The notes under the pieces are model-generated. The model was not told the origin of the DNA. It saw nothing but the letters and a program-made list of their open reading frames with translations, and did no database searches. A stretch of DNA of 64,000 nucleotides from Streptomyces aquilus (lineage in GTDB: Bacteria > Actinomycetota > Actinomycetes > Streptomycetales > Streptomycetaceae): the NCBI RefSeq assembly GCF_003955715.1, contig NZ_CP034463.1, positions 8,060,001 to 8,124,000 of the forward strand. The letters run 5' to 3'. Shown piece after piece: positions 9,276-17,551 of this stretch. Made by a program: the position numbers and the translations under genes. Each line of letters starts with the position of its first letter. Position 1 is the stretch's first letter.

Positions 9276-10043
9276 TCAGCGGTACACCTTCCCCGGCTCC
9301 GCCTTCCCCGGCGCCAGCAGCTGCGGCACCGTCACGAACACGTACCCCCGTGCCTTGAGGGCGTCGATGATCCCGGGCACGGCCGGGACCGTCCCGTCGT
9401 AGAGGTCGTGCAGCAGGATGATCCCGTCCCGGGACGCCTGCGCGAGGACACGCTTCTGGATGAGGGCCGAGTCGGTCGTCGTGTAGTCCTTGGCGGTGAC
9501 CGTCCACAGCACCTCCGAGAGGCCCAGCTCCTTGCAGATGTCGTGGACGTCGGTGTCCGTGCGGCCCTGCGGCGGGCGCATCAGCGTGGGTCTCCTGCCG
9601 GTGAGGCGCTCGATCTCGTCGTTCGGGCGCTGAAGCTCCTCGCGTATCTGGTCCGGCTTCAACCGCGTCAGGATCTTGTGGTCCCAGGTGTGGCTGGCCA
9701 CCTCGTGGCCCTCGTCCGCCATGCGCTTGACGAGCTCCGGGTACTTCTCGATGTGCCGCTTGCCGAGGAGGAAGAAGGTCGCCGGGACCTGCTTCTCCTT
9801 GAGGATGTCGAGGAGCCGGGCGGAGTGCTCGCTGGGGCCGGCGTCGAAGGTGAGCGCGATGCACTTGGTGTGACGGCAGTCGACGGTCCCGAAGCGGGCC
9901 TGTGCGGTGGCCGACGCACCTTCGGCCCGGGCGGCGCTGGGCGCGGTCGTGTCGACCTTCGCACAGCCGGTCAGCGACAGCGCGAGACACGCTGCCGCCG
10001 CCGACATCAGCGCCGCTCGGAACCTGTTCCCCGTTTTGTGCAT
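9276..10043 (-). CDS. Polysaccharide deacetylase family lipoprotein
   Basis: A lipoprotein signal (MHKTGNRFRAALMSAAAACL, then LTGC at residues 24-27) is followed by a NodB-type deacetylase domain. The metal/catalytic motif reads LTFDAGPS, so the second Asp of the usual TFDDGP is Ala; the HTWDH motif (H-x3-H) is intact. MRPPQGRTD and LWTVTAKDY match later family motifs. The enzyme would act outside the membrane on peptidoglycan or other amino sugars. I chose ATG 10043 because it gives a standard lipoprotein signal; ATG 10064 is also possible, and neither has a clear ribosome site. A long palindrome lies just upstream. Confidence 0.78.
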   Translation of the reverse strand: MHKTGNRFRAALMSAAAACLALSLTGCAKVDTTAPSAARAEGASATAQARFGTVDCRHTKCIALTFDAGPSEHSARLLDILKEKQVPATFFLLGKRHIEKYPELVKRMADEGHEVASHTWDHKILTRLKPDQIREELQRPNDEIERLTGRRPTLMRPPQGRTDTDVHDICKELGLSEVLWTVTAKDYTTTDSALIQKRVLAQASRDGIILLHDLYDGTVPAVPGIIDALKARGYVFVTVPQLLAPGKAEPGKVYR

Positions 10044-10069
10044 CTGGTTGGTGAGAAGTGGCATGCTGG

Positions 10070-10105
10070 GACTATACACAGCGATTATACTCGCGGTTTA
10101 TAGTC
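10070..10105. promoter_or_regulatory. 36-bp palindromic operator overlapping a perfect TATAAT
   Basis: Two 18-base half-sites match at 15 of 18 positions. The outer arms are GACTATA (10070-10076) and TATAGTC (10099-10105). On the minus strand the centre contains TATAAT (10089-10084), a consensus -10 box placed correctly for the deacetylase gene. A regulator bound here would block that promoter. A hairpin role downstream of the GH43 gene is the alternative, but there is no GC-rich stem or T-run. Confidence 0.6.
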
Positions 10106-10129
10106 GATGCGGTCATGCCCGCGGACCGG

Positions 10130-11572
10130 CTACTGCGCGTAGAACGTGGCATCCGCCCGGTCCGTCGCCGTGGCCGGTGTCTGCACGTAGAGCAGGTAGT
10201 CGTAGTGCCGGACGTACCGGCCCGCGCGGTTGTACGCCTCGTACGAGATCCCCGCCGGGTCCGCCAGCCCGGACCGCTGGTAGAAGCTCGCGTCGGAGGC
10301 GAAGGCCGACGTGCCGTCGTTCTTCTCCACCCACACCTCGTAGTTCTTGTGCCGCAGGTAGTAGCCGGGGAAGTTGGCCGACTCCAGCGAGACCGTGCCG
10401 GTGCCCGAGAGGCCGGTGACGACCCGGAACTGCGAGTCGGCGAGCGGCGAGACGTTCGCCTCGATCTTCGCCCGGTACTCCCAGTGGCGGATGAACCGGT
10501 CCGCGAAGTTGTACGAGGAGAAGCGCTGCGGCGTGACGCCGTCGGCGACGGGGATGCCGAAGTCCGGGGTGCCGTCCGCCCTCCAGTAGACCTTCTGCAC
10601 CCGGGTGCGGCGGTTGGGGTCGTTCAGCGGGTCGCCGCTGATGTCCTTGTAGCCGCGGTCGTGGTAGACGAGGATGTCCGACCTGCCGTCCTCGGACGTG
10701 GTGAAGGAGTTGTGGCCCGGGCCGTACTGCGAGGTCGAGGCGTTGCTCTGGAACACCGGTGCCGAACTCTTCGTCCAGGACGTCGGGTTGGTCAGGTCGG
10801 CCGTCGCCGACGCGGTCAGCATCCCCAGGCAGTAGTTGGCGTCGGTCGCCGAGGCGGAGTACGTCATGAAGACCTTGCCGCCGTGCTGGATCACCGCCGG
10901 GCCCTCGTTGACCTTGTAACCGACCGTCTCCCACGACAGCGTCGGCTGCGACAGCTCGGCCGGAGTCCCGCTGATGGTCCAGGGGTTGGCCATCTTCGCG
11001 AGGAACAGGCTGGTGTTGTTGTTCTCCGCCGGGTTGCGCTGCGCCCACGCCAGATACCGCACGCCGTTGACGACGAACGTCGTCGCGTCCAGCGAGAAGC
11101 TCTCCCACGTGGTGGTGATCTGGCCCTTCTCGGTCCAGGCCGCCGTCAGGGGGTTGGCGCCGGTGCCTTCCAGGACGTACATGCGGATCGCCCACACGTC
11201 ACTGGTGGAGCCGGCGGCGAAGTACACGTACCACTTGCCGTCGATGTAGTGGATCTCCGGCGCCCAGATGTGCGCGCCCATCACGCCGCTGCTGTGCTTG
11301 GTCCAGATGGTCACCTCGTTGGCCGTGGACAGGCCCTGGATGGTGGTGGCCCGGCGCAGCACGATGCGGTCGTACTCGGGGACGGTCGCGGTGAAGTAGT
11401 AGTAACCGTCGGTGTGTTTGAAGATGTGCGGGTCGGCCCGCTTCTCGGCGATCGGGTTGGTGTAGGTGACCGCGGGGGAGTCCGGCACGGCGGCCTGGGC
11501 GGGGGCGGTGCCCAGGGCCGCGGTGAGCGCCACGAGTAGAGCCAGCAGCAGGCGAACGGCGTTGCGTCTCAA
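10130..11572 (-). CDS. Secreted GH43-like arabinosidase with C-terminal AbfB (CBM42) domain
   Basis: The predicted 480-residue protein starts at TTG 11572, seven bases after a clean AGGAG; ATG 11602 is in frame but lacks such a site. Residues 1-26 form a Sec signal peptide ending APAQA. The catalytic domain is a five-bladed propeller of the GH43 type, with RADPHIFKHTDGYYYF, WAPEIHYIDGKWYVYF and GPGHNSF. The last about 130 residues repeat the AbfB arabinose-binding pattern (RFIRHWEY, YYLRHKNYEVWV, RYVRHYDYLLYV). It should release arabinose from arabinan or arabinoxylan outside the cell. Substrate choice is inferred from the family. Confidence 0.85.
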   Translation of the reverse strand: MRRNAVRLLLALLVALTAALGTAPAQAAVPDSPAVTYTNPIAEKRADPHIFKHTDGYYYFTATVPEYDRIVLRRATTIQGLSTANEVTIWTKHSSGVMGAHIWAPEIHYIDGKWYVYFAAGSTSDVWAIRMYVLEGTGANPLTAAWTEKGQITTTWESFSLDATTFVVNGVRYLAWAQRNPAENNNTSLFLAKMANPWTISGTPAELSQPTLSWETVGYKVNEGPAVIQHGGKVFMTYSASATDANYCLGMLTASATADLTNPTSWTKSSAPVFQSNASTSQYGPGHNSFTTSEDGRSDILVYHDRGYKDISGDPLNDPNRRTRVQKVYWRADGTPDFGIPVADGVTPQRFSSYNFADRFIRHWEYRAKIEANVSPLADSQFRVVTGLSGTGTVSLESANFPGYYLRHKNYEVWVEKNDGTSAFASDASFYQRSGLADPAGISYEAYNRAGRYVRHYDYLLYVQTPATATDRADATFYAQ

Positions 11573-11627
11573 GGGGGTTCTCCTGAGGTGAGTCCGAGGC
11601 ATACGAGACCGTCCCTGTCCGTAATAT

Positions 11628-11640
11628 CGAACGTAGTTCG
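11628..11640. promoter_or_regulatory. Palindrome upstream of the GH43 gene
   Basis: The sequence CGAACGTAGTTCG is a perfect inverted repeat (CGAAC, three-base centre, GTTCG) about 55 bases upstream of the chosen TTG start. Its place suggests an operator for a sugar-responsive repressor. The three-base centre does not fit the four-base spacer of an actinobacterial LexA box. Confidence 0.45.
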
Positions 11641-11763
11641 TGATTCCGGTCAGAAGATAGATAGGGGGCATGCCCCCGTCAACGGTTGTGACGGGCGCGG
11701 TCTGGGTGCGCCGTACAGGTACGTACGATCTTGGAAGGAGATGTGTCACCGGGAGGGGATGGC

Positions 11764-12183
11764 GTGAGCGTGCCGACAAGCCGGGTCGTGTTCGGGGCCG
11801 CCGGTGCCCGGCCGTGCACCCTCGTGCTGTGCCGCGGCTGCTGCTGCGGTGACGCGCGCAAGCACCCGGGGGTCGACCACCAGTGGCAGCTGGACCGGTT
11901 GCGGGCCGCCGCCGCTCAGTCCGGGGGCCGGCTCGCGGTCCGTACGACCGACTGCCTCGGCCCCTGCGACCAGGCCAACGTCCTGGTCGTGCAGCCCTCG
12001 GGGGAGGGCCGGCGGCGCGGCGGCCGGGCGACCTGGATCGGCTGGTCCGGCGACGACGCCTGCACGGACGACGTCCTCGACTGGGTGGCGGCCGGCGGCC
12101 CCGGCCTGGCCGACCCCCCGGCCACCCTCACCCTCCAGTTCATCAACCCGCCCCGCCCGGAGCCGCGCCGCTCCCGCCGCTGA
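11764..12183 (+). CDS. Thioredoxin-like (2Fe-2S) ferredoxin domain protein
   Basis: The 139-residue protein has the cysteine pattern of thioredoxin-like 2Fe-2S ferredoxins: LVLCRGCCCGD near the N terminus and TTDCLGPCDQANVLVV about 45 residues later. GTG 11764 follows a GGGAGGGG ribosome site with a five-base spacer. Such proteins carry electrons or take part in metal and cofactor metabolism, but the partner cannot be told from context. The C-terminal tail is short and Arg/Pro-rich. Confidence 0.75.
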   Translation: MSVPTSRVVFGAAGARPCTLVLCRGCCCGDARKHPGVDHQWQLDRLRAAAAQSGGRLAVRTTDCLGPCDQANVLVVQPSGEGRRRGGRATWIGWSGDDACTDDVLDWVAAGGPGLADPPATLTLQFINPPRPEPRRSRR

Positions 12184-12245
12184 ACGCGCGGCCCCCGGCG
12201 GAAATCCAGGGGCGACCCCGCCCGTCCCAGGGATACCGTCACGGC

Positions 12246-12986
12246 GTGGACGACGAGGACGGATACTTCCCCGAACCCATCGCGGCGACCTACGACGAGG
12301 CGTCGGCGGACATGTTCCGACCGGACGCCGTAGGGCCGGTCGTCGACTTCCTGGCCGAACGCGCCGGTGACGGCAGAGCACTTGAGCTCGGCATCGGCAC
12401 CGGACGCATCGCGCTGCCGCTGGCGGCCCGCGGTGTCCCGGTCCACGGCATCGATCTCTCCCGGGCCATGGTCGACCGACTGCGCGCCAAGCCGGGCGGT
12501 GACGCGATCGGCGTCACGATCGGCGACTTCGCGACGACGAAGGTCGACGGCCCCTTCTCGGTCGCCTACCTCGTCTTCAACACGATCATGAACCTCACGA
12601 CGCAGGACGCCCAGGTGGCCTGCTTCCGCAACGTCGCCGGCCACCTGGCGCCCGGCGGCTGCTTCGTCGTCGAGGTCATGGTCCCCGAGCTGCGCAAACT
12701 ACCGCCCGGGCAGCACGCCGTACCGTTCCATGTCGGTGCGCGGCGGCTGGGGTTCGACACCTACGACACCGCGACCCAGGCGATGAGTTCGCACCACGTC
12801 AGGATCGCCGACGGGCACGCCACGTACACCGAGATCCCCTTCCGCTACGCCTGGCCCGCCGAACTGGACCTGATGGCGCGGCTCGCCGGGCTCCGGCTGC
12901 GGGAGCGATGGGAGGGGTGGACGCGGGAGCCCTTCGGCCACGACAGCGGCCGGCATGTCTCCGTCTGGGAGAAACCCGCACACTGA
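12246..12986 (+). CDS. Class I SAM-dependent methyltransferase
   Basis: The 246-residue protein has the Rossmann SAM motif LELGIGTGRIALPLAARG followed by VHGIDLS (acidic residue binding the ribose) and the later APGGCFVVEVMVP strand. Start GTG 12246 follows the ferredoxin gene by 62 bases. The acceptor is unknown; the C-terminal region WEGWTREPFGHDSGRHVSVW resembles uncharacterised actinobacterial methyltransferases. Confidence 0.85.
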   Translation: MDDEDGYFPEPIAATYDEASADMFRPDAVGPVVDFLAERAGDGRALELGIGTGRIALPLAARGVPVHGIDLSRAMVDRLRAKPGGDAIGVTIGDFATTKVDGPFSVAYLVFNTIMNLTTQDAQVACFRNVAGHLAPGGCFVVEVMVPELRKLPPGQHAVPFHVGARRLGFDTYDTATQAMSSHHVRIADGHATYTEIPFRYAWPAELDLMARLAGLRLRERWEGWTREPFGHDSGRHVSVWEKPAH

Positions 12987-13019
12987 CTGCGGCACACCCA
13001 CCGGAGCGAAAGGAATTCC

Positions 13020-13715
13020 GTGCGACTCCACACCCGTGAATGGGGCACCGGCGACCGGACGGCCCTGCTCGTCCACGGCATCATGTCCGACTCCCGCACC
13101 TGGCGCCGCGTCGGCCCGGCCCTCGCGGAGCGCGGTTACCGGGTGACCGCGGTCGACCTGCGCGGCCACGGCCGCTCCCCGCGCGGCGAGTACACCCCGC
13201 GGCTCTTCGCGGACGACCTCGTCGACACCCTGCCGACCGGTGCCGACGTGGTCATCGGCCACTCCCTCGGCGGGCTCGCCCTGTCCCTGGCGGTGGAGCG
13301 GCTGCGCCCCTCCCGGGCGGTCTACTCCGACCCGGCCTGGGCGTCCCCCGACCCAGAACAGCCGCTGGACCCCGAGGTGTTCGCGTCCGGCAAGAACGTC
13401 ACCCGGGAACACATAGCCCAGTTCAACCCGCGCTGGGACGCCGAGGACGTCGACGTCGAGGTGGCCACGCTGGCCGACTGGGACGCGGACACCTCGTACT
13501 TCCTCGACGGCCGCCCCCTCACCGGCTTCGTCCCCGACCGCCCGGTCGTGCCCTCCCTCGTCCAACTCGCCGACCCCAGCTTCCTGGTGGGCGCCGAGGA
13601 CGTGACGCGGCTGCGGGCGAGCGGCTTCGAGGTCCGTACGGTCATCGGGGCGGGGCACACCATCCACCGTGACGACTTCGACGGGTTCCTGAAGTCCCTG
13701 GACGGCTGGATCTGA
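13020..13715 (+). CDS. Alpha/beta hydrolase
   Basis: The 231-residue protein contains the oxyanion motif LVHGIMSDSRTW, DLRGHGRSPRG and the nucleophile elbow GHSLGG. The catalytic His is in GAGHTIH near the C terminus. GTG 13020 follows GGAG and AAAGGAATT motifs 33 bases after the methyltransferase, so the two genes may be co-transcribed. Substrate is unknown. Confidence 0.85.
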   Translation: MRLHTREWGTGDRTALLVHGIMSDSRTWRRVGPALAERGYRVTAVDLRGHGRSPRGEYTPRLFADDLVDTLPTGADVVIGHSLGGLALSLAVERLRPSRAVYSDPAWASPDPEQPLDPEVFASGKNVTREHIAQFNPRWDAEDVDVEVATLADWDADTSYFLDGRPLTGFVPDRPVVPSLVQLADPSFLVGAEDVTRLRASGFEVRTVIGAGHTIHRDDFDGFLKSLDGWI

Positions 13716-13727
13716 CCGGCCGCCCTC

Positions 13728-14843
13728 TCAGGCCGCCAACGTGCTGTCCCAGTCCAGCAGGTGGACGAGGTCGTCCTCGCCGGGGCGGGGCGCGCCGGTG
13801 GGCCGGCCGCCCCGGGAGAGGGCGCCGCTGACGGTGATGTTGTGTTCCACGCGCGGGCGGCGCAGCGCCTCGTAGCGGGTGAGCGCGGCGTCGAGATCCG
13901 GGGCGTCCCGCAGCGACTTGGCGAGGACGACCGCGTCCTCCAGCGCCATCGACGCGCCCTGTCCGGTCGCCGGGGAGGCCGCGTGGGCCGCGTCGCCGAC
14001 GAGCAGGGTGCGCGCGGAGCGCCAAGGGGTGCCGACGGGTACCTCGGTGGCGTCGGTGGCGAAGATGGCGTCGTGGGTGGCCGCGACGATGTCCGCGGCG
14101 GGCCCGGCGTCCGCGCGCAGCAGCTCCACCAGCGGCTCCCGCCACCCGCCGGGCGCCTTCGGGGGTACGTCGGCCACGCGGGCGAACCAGTACGTCTCCC
14201 CGTCGGGTGACACCGCGTACCCGAAAGCCGCCCGGCTGCCGCGCACCATGGTGATCTGCTCGGCGGCGCCCGGCGGGCGGGCGGCGCCGGTGTAGCCGTA
14301 GAACACGCGCTGCCCGGCGTACTGTGGGCGCACGCCCGGGGCGATCGTCTCCCGGACGGTGGAGTGGAGGCCGTCGGCGCCGACGAGCAGGTCGGCCGTC
14401 GCGCTGCCGCCGTCCGAGAAGCGGGCGGTGACGCCGTCCGGGCCCTCCTCGACGGCGGTCAGCCGCACCCCGTGCCGGACGTCGACGCCCCGGCGCACCG
14501 CCTCCGCCTGGAGCGCGGCGTTGAGGTCGCCGCGGCGCACGCACCGGAACCGCAGGCGCGGGTCGTCGGCCTCGCCCAGCGGCCCCCGCCCGATCTCCTC
14601 GCCCGCCGCGTCGAGCACCCGCATCTCCCGCAGCGGGAACCCGACCGCCCGGACGGCGGCGTCGGCGTCGAACTGGGCCAGCGCCCGCATGCCGTTGCTC
14701 GCCAGCGTGAGGAACGCGCCCAGATCCTCCGCCGAGTCGGGGTGCGCCTCGTGCACGACGACGTCGGCGCCCGCCTTGTGCAGCGCCAACGCCGTTGCCG
14801 TGCCGCCGATTCCGCCGCCGATGACCCTCGCTCGTATGCGCAT
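13728..14843 (-). CDS. FAD-dependent monooxygenase (PHBH type)
   Basis: The 371-residue flavoprotein hydroxylase shows the three family fingerprints: VIGGGIGGTATALAL at the N terminus (GxGxxG), LLVGADGLHSTVR (DG motif) and LLVGDAAHAASPATGQGASM (GD motif). It should hydroxylate an aromatic or similar compound using NAD(P)H and oxygen. It lies 54 bases downstream of the idonate-type dehydrogenase on the same strand and may be the last gene of that transcript. ATG 14843 has no ribosome site. Confidence 0.87.
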   Translation of the reverse strand: MRIRARVIGGGIGGTATALALHKAGADVVVHEAHPDSAEDLGAFLTLASNGMRALAQFDADAAVRAVGFPLREMRVLDAAGEEIGRGPLGEADDPRLRFRCVRRGDLNAALQAEAVRRGVDVRHGVRLTAVEEGPDGVTARFSDGGSATADLLVGADGLHSTVRETIAPGVRPQYAGQRVFYGYTGAARPPGAAEQITMVRGSRAAFGYAVSPDGETYWFARVADVPPKAPGGWREPLVELLRADAGPAADIVAATHDAIFATDATEVPVGTPWRSARTLLVGDAAHAASPATGQGASMALEDAVVLAKSLRDAPDLDAALTRYEALRRPRVEHNITVSGALSRGGRPTGAPRPGEDDLVHLLDWDSTLAA

Positions 14844-14897
14844 GTGAACGAACGTACCCGGGACAACTGCCCCGCTGGGAGCGGGGGTTCGGACGCG

Positions 14898-15926
14898 TCA
14901 GTCGCCCGACAGGTCCAGCAGCACCTTGGAGGCCACCGTGCGGTCCTGGGCCGCGGCGAACGCGGCGACGGACTGGTCCAGCGGGAAGGTGTGCGTCACG
15001 ACCGGGTCCACGGGCAGCCCCTCGGCCAGCAGGGCGAGCGCCTCGTCGAACTCGGTGTCGAAGCGGAAGGCGCCGCGCAGTTCGAGTTCCCGGGTGACCA
15101 CGACGTTGCCCAACAGGCCGATCTCGCCCGGCGGAAGCAGGCCGAGGAGGACGACGGTGCCGCCGCGGTGGACGCGTTCCACACAGGTGCGCAGTCCCGC
15201 CGGGGCGCCCGACGCCTCGATCGCGAGGTCGAAGTCCGCTGCCCAGGACGGGTCTTCGGGCCGGTCGGCCCGTGCCGTCGAGGTGGCGCCGACCGCCGTC
15301 GCGATGCGCAGCGGCTCGTCGAAGAGGTCGCTGACGACGACCTCGGCGGCGCCCCGCCGCCGCAGCGCGGCCACGACCAGGCAGCCGATCGGTCCCGCGC
15401 CGGTGACGAGGACCCGCCGACCGCGCACCTCGCCCGCCCGGTTGACGGCGTGCAGCGCCACCGACAGCGGCTCGGCGAGGACGGCACGCCGCAGGCCGAG
15501 GCCCGGCGGCAGCGCCCGGATCTGCTCGGCGGGCACGGTGATGGTCTGCGCGAACCCGCCCTGGACGTGCGGGGTGTGGGCGGCGCTGCCGAGATAGCGG
15601 GTGCGGGCGCAGATGTTGCGCCGCCCGCCGGCGCACTCGGGGCAGGTGCCGCAGGGCGTGGCGGGGTGGACGGCGACGGGGGTGCCGGGTGCCGGGCCGT
15701 CGGTGCCGGGGCCGAGGCCGGCGATGTGGCCGACCACCTCGTGGCCCAGCACCATGGGCTCGCGCAGGGCGAAGTCGCCGACCCGGCCCTGGTGGTAGTA
15801 GTGCAGGTCGCTGCCGCAGATCCCGCCGAGGGCGACGGCGACCGCGACCTCACCGGCGCCGGGACCGTCGTACGGCCGTTCCTCGACCCGGAGATCACCG
15901 GCTCCGTGGACGACACAGGCGTGCAT
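14898..15926 (-). CDS. Zinc-dependent alcohol dehydrogenase, L-idonate 5-dehydrogenase type
   Basis: The 342-residue protein belongs to the medium-chain dehydrogenase family. GGICGSDLHYY holds the catalytic zinc Cys, GHEVVGHI the zinc His, and CGTCPECAGGRRNIC the four structural zinc cysteines. The nucleotide-binding motif is GAGPIG. The GSDLHYYHQGRVGDF signature and the neighbouring gluconate-type SDR point to L-idonate 5-dehydrogenase or a close sugar-acid dehydrogenase. It follows the SDR by 17 bases. Confidence 0.85.
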   Translation of the reverse strand: MHACVVHGAGDLRVEERPYDGPGAGEVAVAVALGGICGSDLHYYHQGRVGDFALREPMVLGHEVVGHIAGLGPGTDGPAPGTPVAVHPATPCGTCPECAGGRRNICARTRYLGSAAHTPHVQGGFAQTITVPAEQIRALPPGLGLRRAVLAEPLSVALHAVNRAGEVRGRRVLVTGAGPIGCLVVAALRRRGAAEVVVSDLFDEPLRIATAVGATSTARADRPEDPSWAADFDLAIEASGAPAGLRTCVERVHRGGTVVLLGLLPPGEIGLLGNVVVTRELELRGAFRFDTEFDEALALLAEGLPVDPVVTHTFPLDQSVAAFAAAQDRTVASKVLLDLSGD

Positions 15927-15943
15927 GGGGACTCCCTCGGGGT

Positions 15944-16714
15944 TCACAGGACGGAGAGCATGCCGCCGTCGACGTACACGAGCTGTCCGTTGACGAAGTC
16001 GGAGGCGGGGGACGAGAGGAAGAGCAGGGCGCCGACCAGGTCCTCGACCTTGCCCCAGCGGCCCGCCGGGGTCCGCCCGCGCACCCAGGCGCTGAACTCC
16101 TCGTCGGCGACCAGCGCGGAGGTCAGTTCGGTGTCGAAGTAGCCGGGGCCGATGCCGTTGACCTGGATGCCGTGCGGGCCGAGGTCGGCGCACATGCCCT
16201 TGGTGAGCATCTTCAGGCCGCCCTTGGTGGCGGAGTAGGGGGCGATGCCGGGGCGGACCGCCTCGCTCTGGAGCGAGCAGACGTTGACGATCTTGCCGTG
16301 GCCGCGCGGCACCATGCGCCGGGCGACCTCTCGGCCGACGAGGAAGGCGCTGGTGAGGTTGGTGTCCAGCAGGCCGTGCCAGTCCTCGTCCGTGAAGTCC
16401 AGGAGCGGCGCGCGGCGCTGGGCGCCGGTGTTGTTCACCAGGATGTCGATCGGCCCGGCCCGGTCCTCGACGCGGGCGACGGCGTCGGTGACCGCGGCGG
16501 AGTCGGTGACGTCGAAGGCCTCGGCCAGGACCCGGTCGCCGAACGACTCGGCGAGCTCCTCGCGAGCGGCCTCCAGGGCGAGGGCGTCGCGGCCGTTCAG
16601 GACGACCGTGCAGTCCGCCTCCAGCAGCCCGACGGCCAGCGCCCGGCCGATGCCACGGCTCGAACCGGTCACCAGGGCCACCTTGCCGGTGACGTCGAAG
16701 AGAGGATGACTCAT
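15944..16714 (-). CDS. SDR family oxidoreductase, gluconate 5-dehydrogenase-like
   Basis: The 256-residue short-chain dehydrogenase has TGSSRGIG (cofactor), NNTGAQ, a Ser in NVCSLQSE and the catalytic YSATKGG. The C-terminal YVDGGMLSVL is typical of gluconate 5-dehydrogenase. With the idonate dehydrogenase it would interconvert idonate, 5-ketogluconate and gluconate. ATG 16714 follows GGAAAAAC. Its promoter region carries the tandem operators shared with the divergent IclR gene, so the pair is probably induced by a sugar acid. Confidence 0.82.
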   Translation of the reverse strand: MSHPLFDVTGKVALVTGSSRGIGRALAVGLLEADCTVVLNGRDALALEAAREELAESFGDRVLAEAFDVTDSAAVTDAVARVEDRAGPIDILVNNTGAQRRAPLLDFTDEDWHGLLDTNLTSAFLVGREVARRMVPRGHGKIVNVCSLQSEAVRPGIAPYSATKGGLKMLTKGMCADLGPHGIQVNGIGPGYFDTELTSALVADEEFSAWVRGRTPAGRWGKVEDLVGALLFLSSPASDFVNGQLVYVDGGMLSVL

Positions 16715-16720
16715 GGCTGT

Positions 16721-16758
16721 TTTTCCATTCAGTGGAAAACTTATCCACTCAATGGTAA
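16721..16758. promoter_or_regulatory. Tandem operator-like palindromes between the SDR operon and the IclR gene
   Basis: The first site, TTTTCCATTCAGTGGAAAA (16721-16739), has perfect seven-base arms. The second, TTATCCACTCAATGGTAA (16741-16758), shares the core TCCAyTCArTGG. The cores are 20 bases apart, two helical turns, which fits a tetrameric or paired regulator. The sites cover the start region of both divergent genes, so IclR-type autoregulation and repression is the natural reading. Confidence 0.65.
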
Positions 16759-16768
16759 TCTGCCGAGC

Positions 16769-17539
16769 ATGAGTGCCACCAGTGAGGTGCCGGCCGATGT
16801 CGTGGGCCGGGCGATCCGGCTGCTCGTCCTGGTCGGCGAGCACCCGCACGGCATCACGCTCTCCGAGCTGTCCCGGGCCAGCGGCGTCGCCGTCAGCACC
16901 GCGCACCGACTGGTCAACTCCCTGTGCCGGGAAGGCCTGGTGGAGTTCGAGACCGCGGGCAAGCGCTACAAGCCGGGCCTCCGTCTGTTCCAGCTCGGCC
17001 AACAGGCGGGCCAGGTCTACGGATTCGCCGGCACCGCCCTCCCCGTGATGCAACGCGTGACGCGGCAGACCGAGGAGGCCACCCTGATGTCCGTCCTCGA
17101 CGGCACCCGCCATCTCTACGTGCACTACGTCGACGGCCCGCTGCCGGTCGGCGTCCGCAGTGACCCCGGCCGGCACGGCCCGCTGCACTGCACCTCCATG
17201 GGCAAGGTCCTCATGGCCTTCGCCCCCGAGGACGTCCGCGAGGACCTCCTCGACCGCGTCGAGCTCACCCCGTACGGCCCCCGGAGCATCACCGACCGGG
17301 ACGTCCTGCGCGAGGAGGTCGCCCGCGCCGCCGGACGCGGCTACGCCACGGCCGACGAGGAGCACCACGCGGGTCTGCGCGCCGTCGCCGTGCCCGTCCT
17401 GCGCCCCGACGGCACCGTCTTCGCCGCGCTGTCCACCGCGGCGCCCGCCTTCCGCCGCAGCATGGACGACATGGTCGCGATGGTGCCGGTACTGCGGGCG
17501 GCGGCCGAGGAGCTGGGGGTACGGCTGCCGGCGCGGTGA
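16769..17539 (+). CDS. IclR family transcriptional regulator
   Basis: The 256-residue protein has an N-terminal winged helix (AIRLLVLVGEHPHGITLSEL and VAVSTAHRLVNSLCREG) followed by the IclR effector domain (LHCTSMGKVLMAF, GYATADEEHHAGLRAVAVPV). The start ATG 16769 is 11 bases beyond the second operator. It diverges from the SDR/idonate dehydrogenase pair and probably represses it in the absence of a sugar acid. Ligand identity is inferred from the neighbours only. Confidence 0.87.
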   Translation: MSATSEVPADVVGRAIRLLVLVGEHPHGITLSELSRASGVAVSTAHRLVNSLCREGLVEFETAGKRYKPGLRLFQLGQQAGQVYGFAGTALPVMQRVTRQTEEATLMSVLDGTRHLYVHYVDGPLPVGVRSDPGRHGPLHCTSMGKVLMAFAPEDVREDLLDRVELTPYGPRSITDRDVLREEVARAAGRGYATADEEHHAGLRAVAVPVLRPDGTVFAALSTAAPAFRRSMDDMVAMVPVLRAAAEELGVRLPAR

Positions 17540-17551
17540 CCGGATCGAGAT

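Noticed and set aside
11628..11640. LexA (SOS) box candidate CGAACGTAGTTCG
   Set aside because: The actinobacterial box has GAAC-N4-GTTC; here the centre is three bases, and the gene is a glycoside hydrolase.
13642..15636. 664-codon minus-strand frame covering the monooxygenase and dehydrogenase genes
   Set aside because: It spans two well-defined genes in another frame and is Arg/Gly/Pro-rich, as expected for a shadow.
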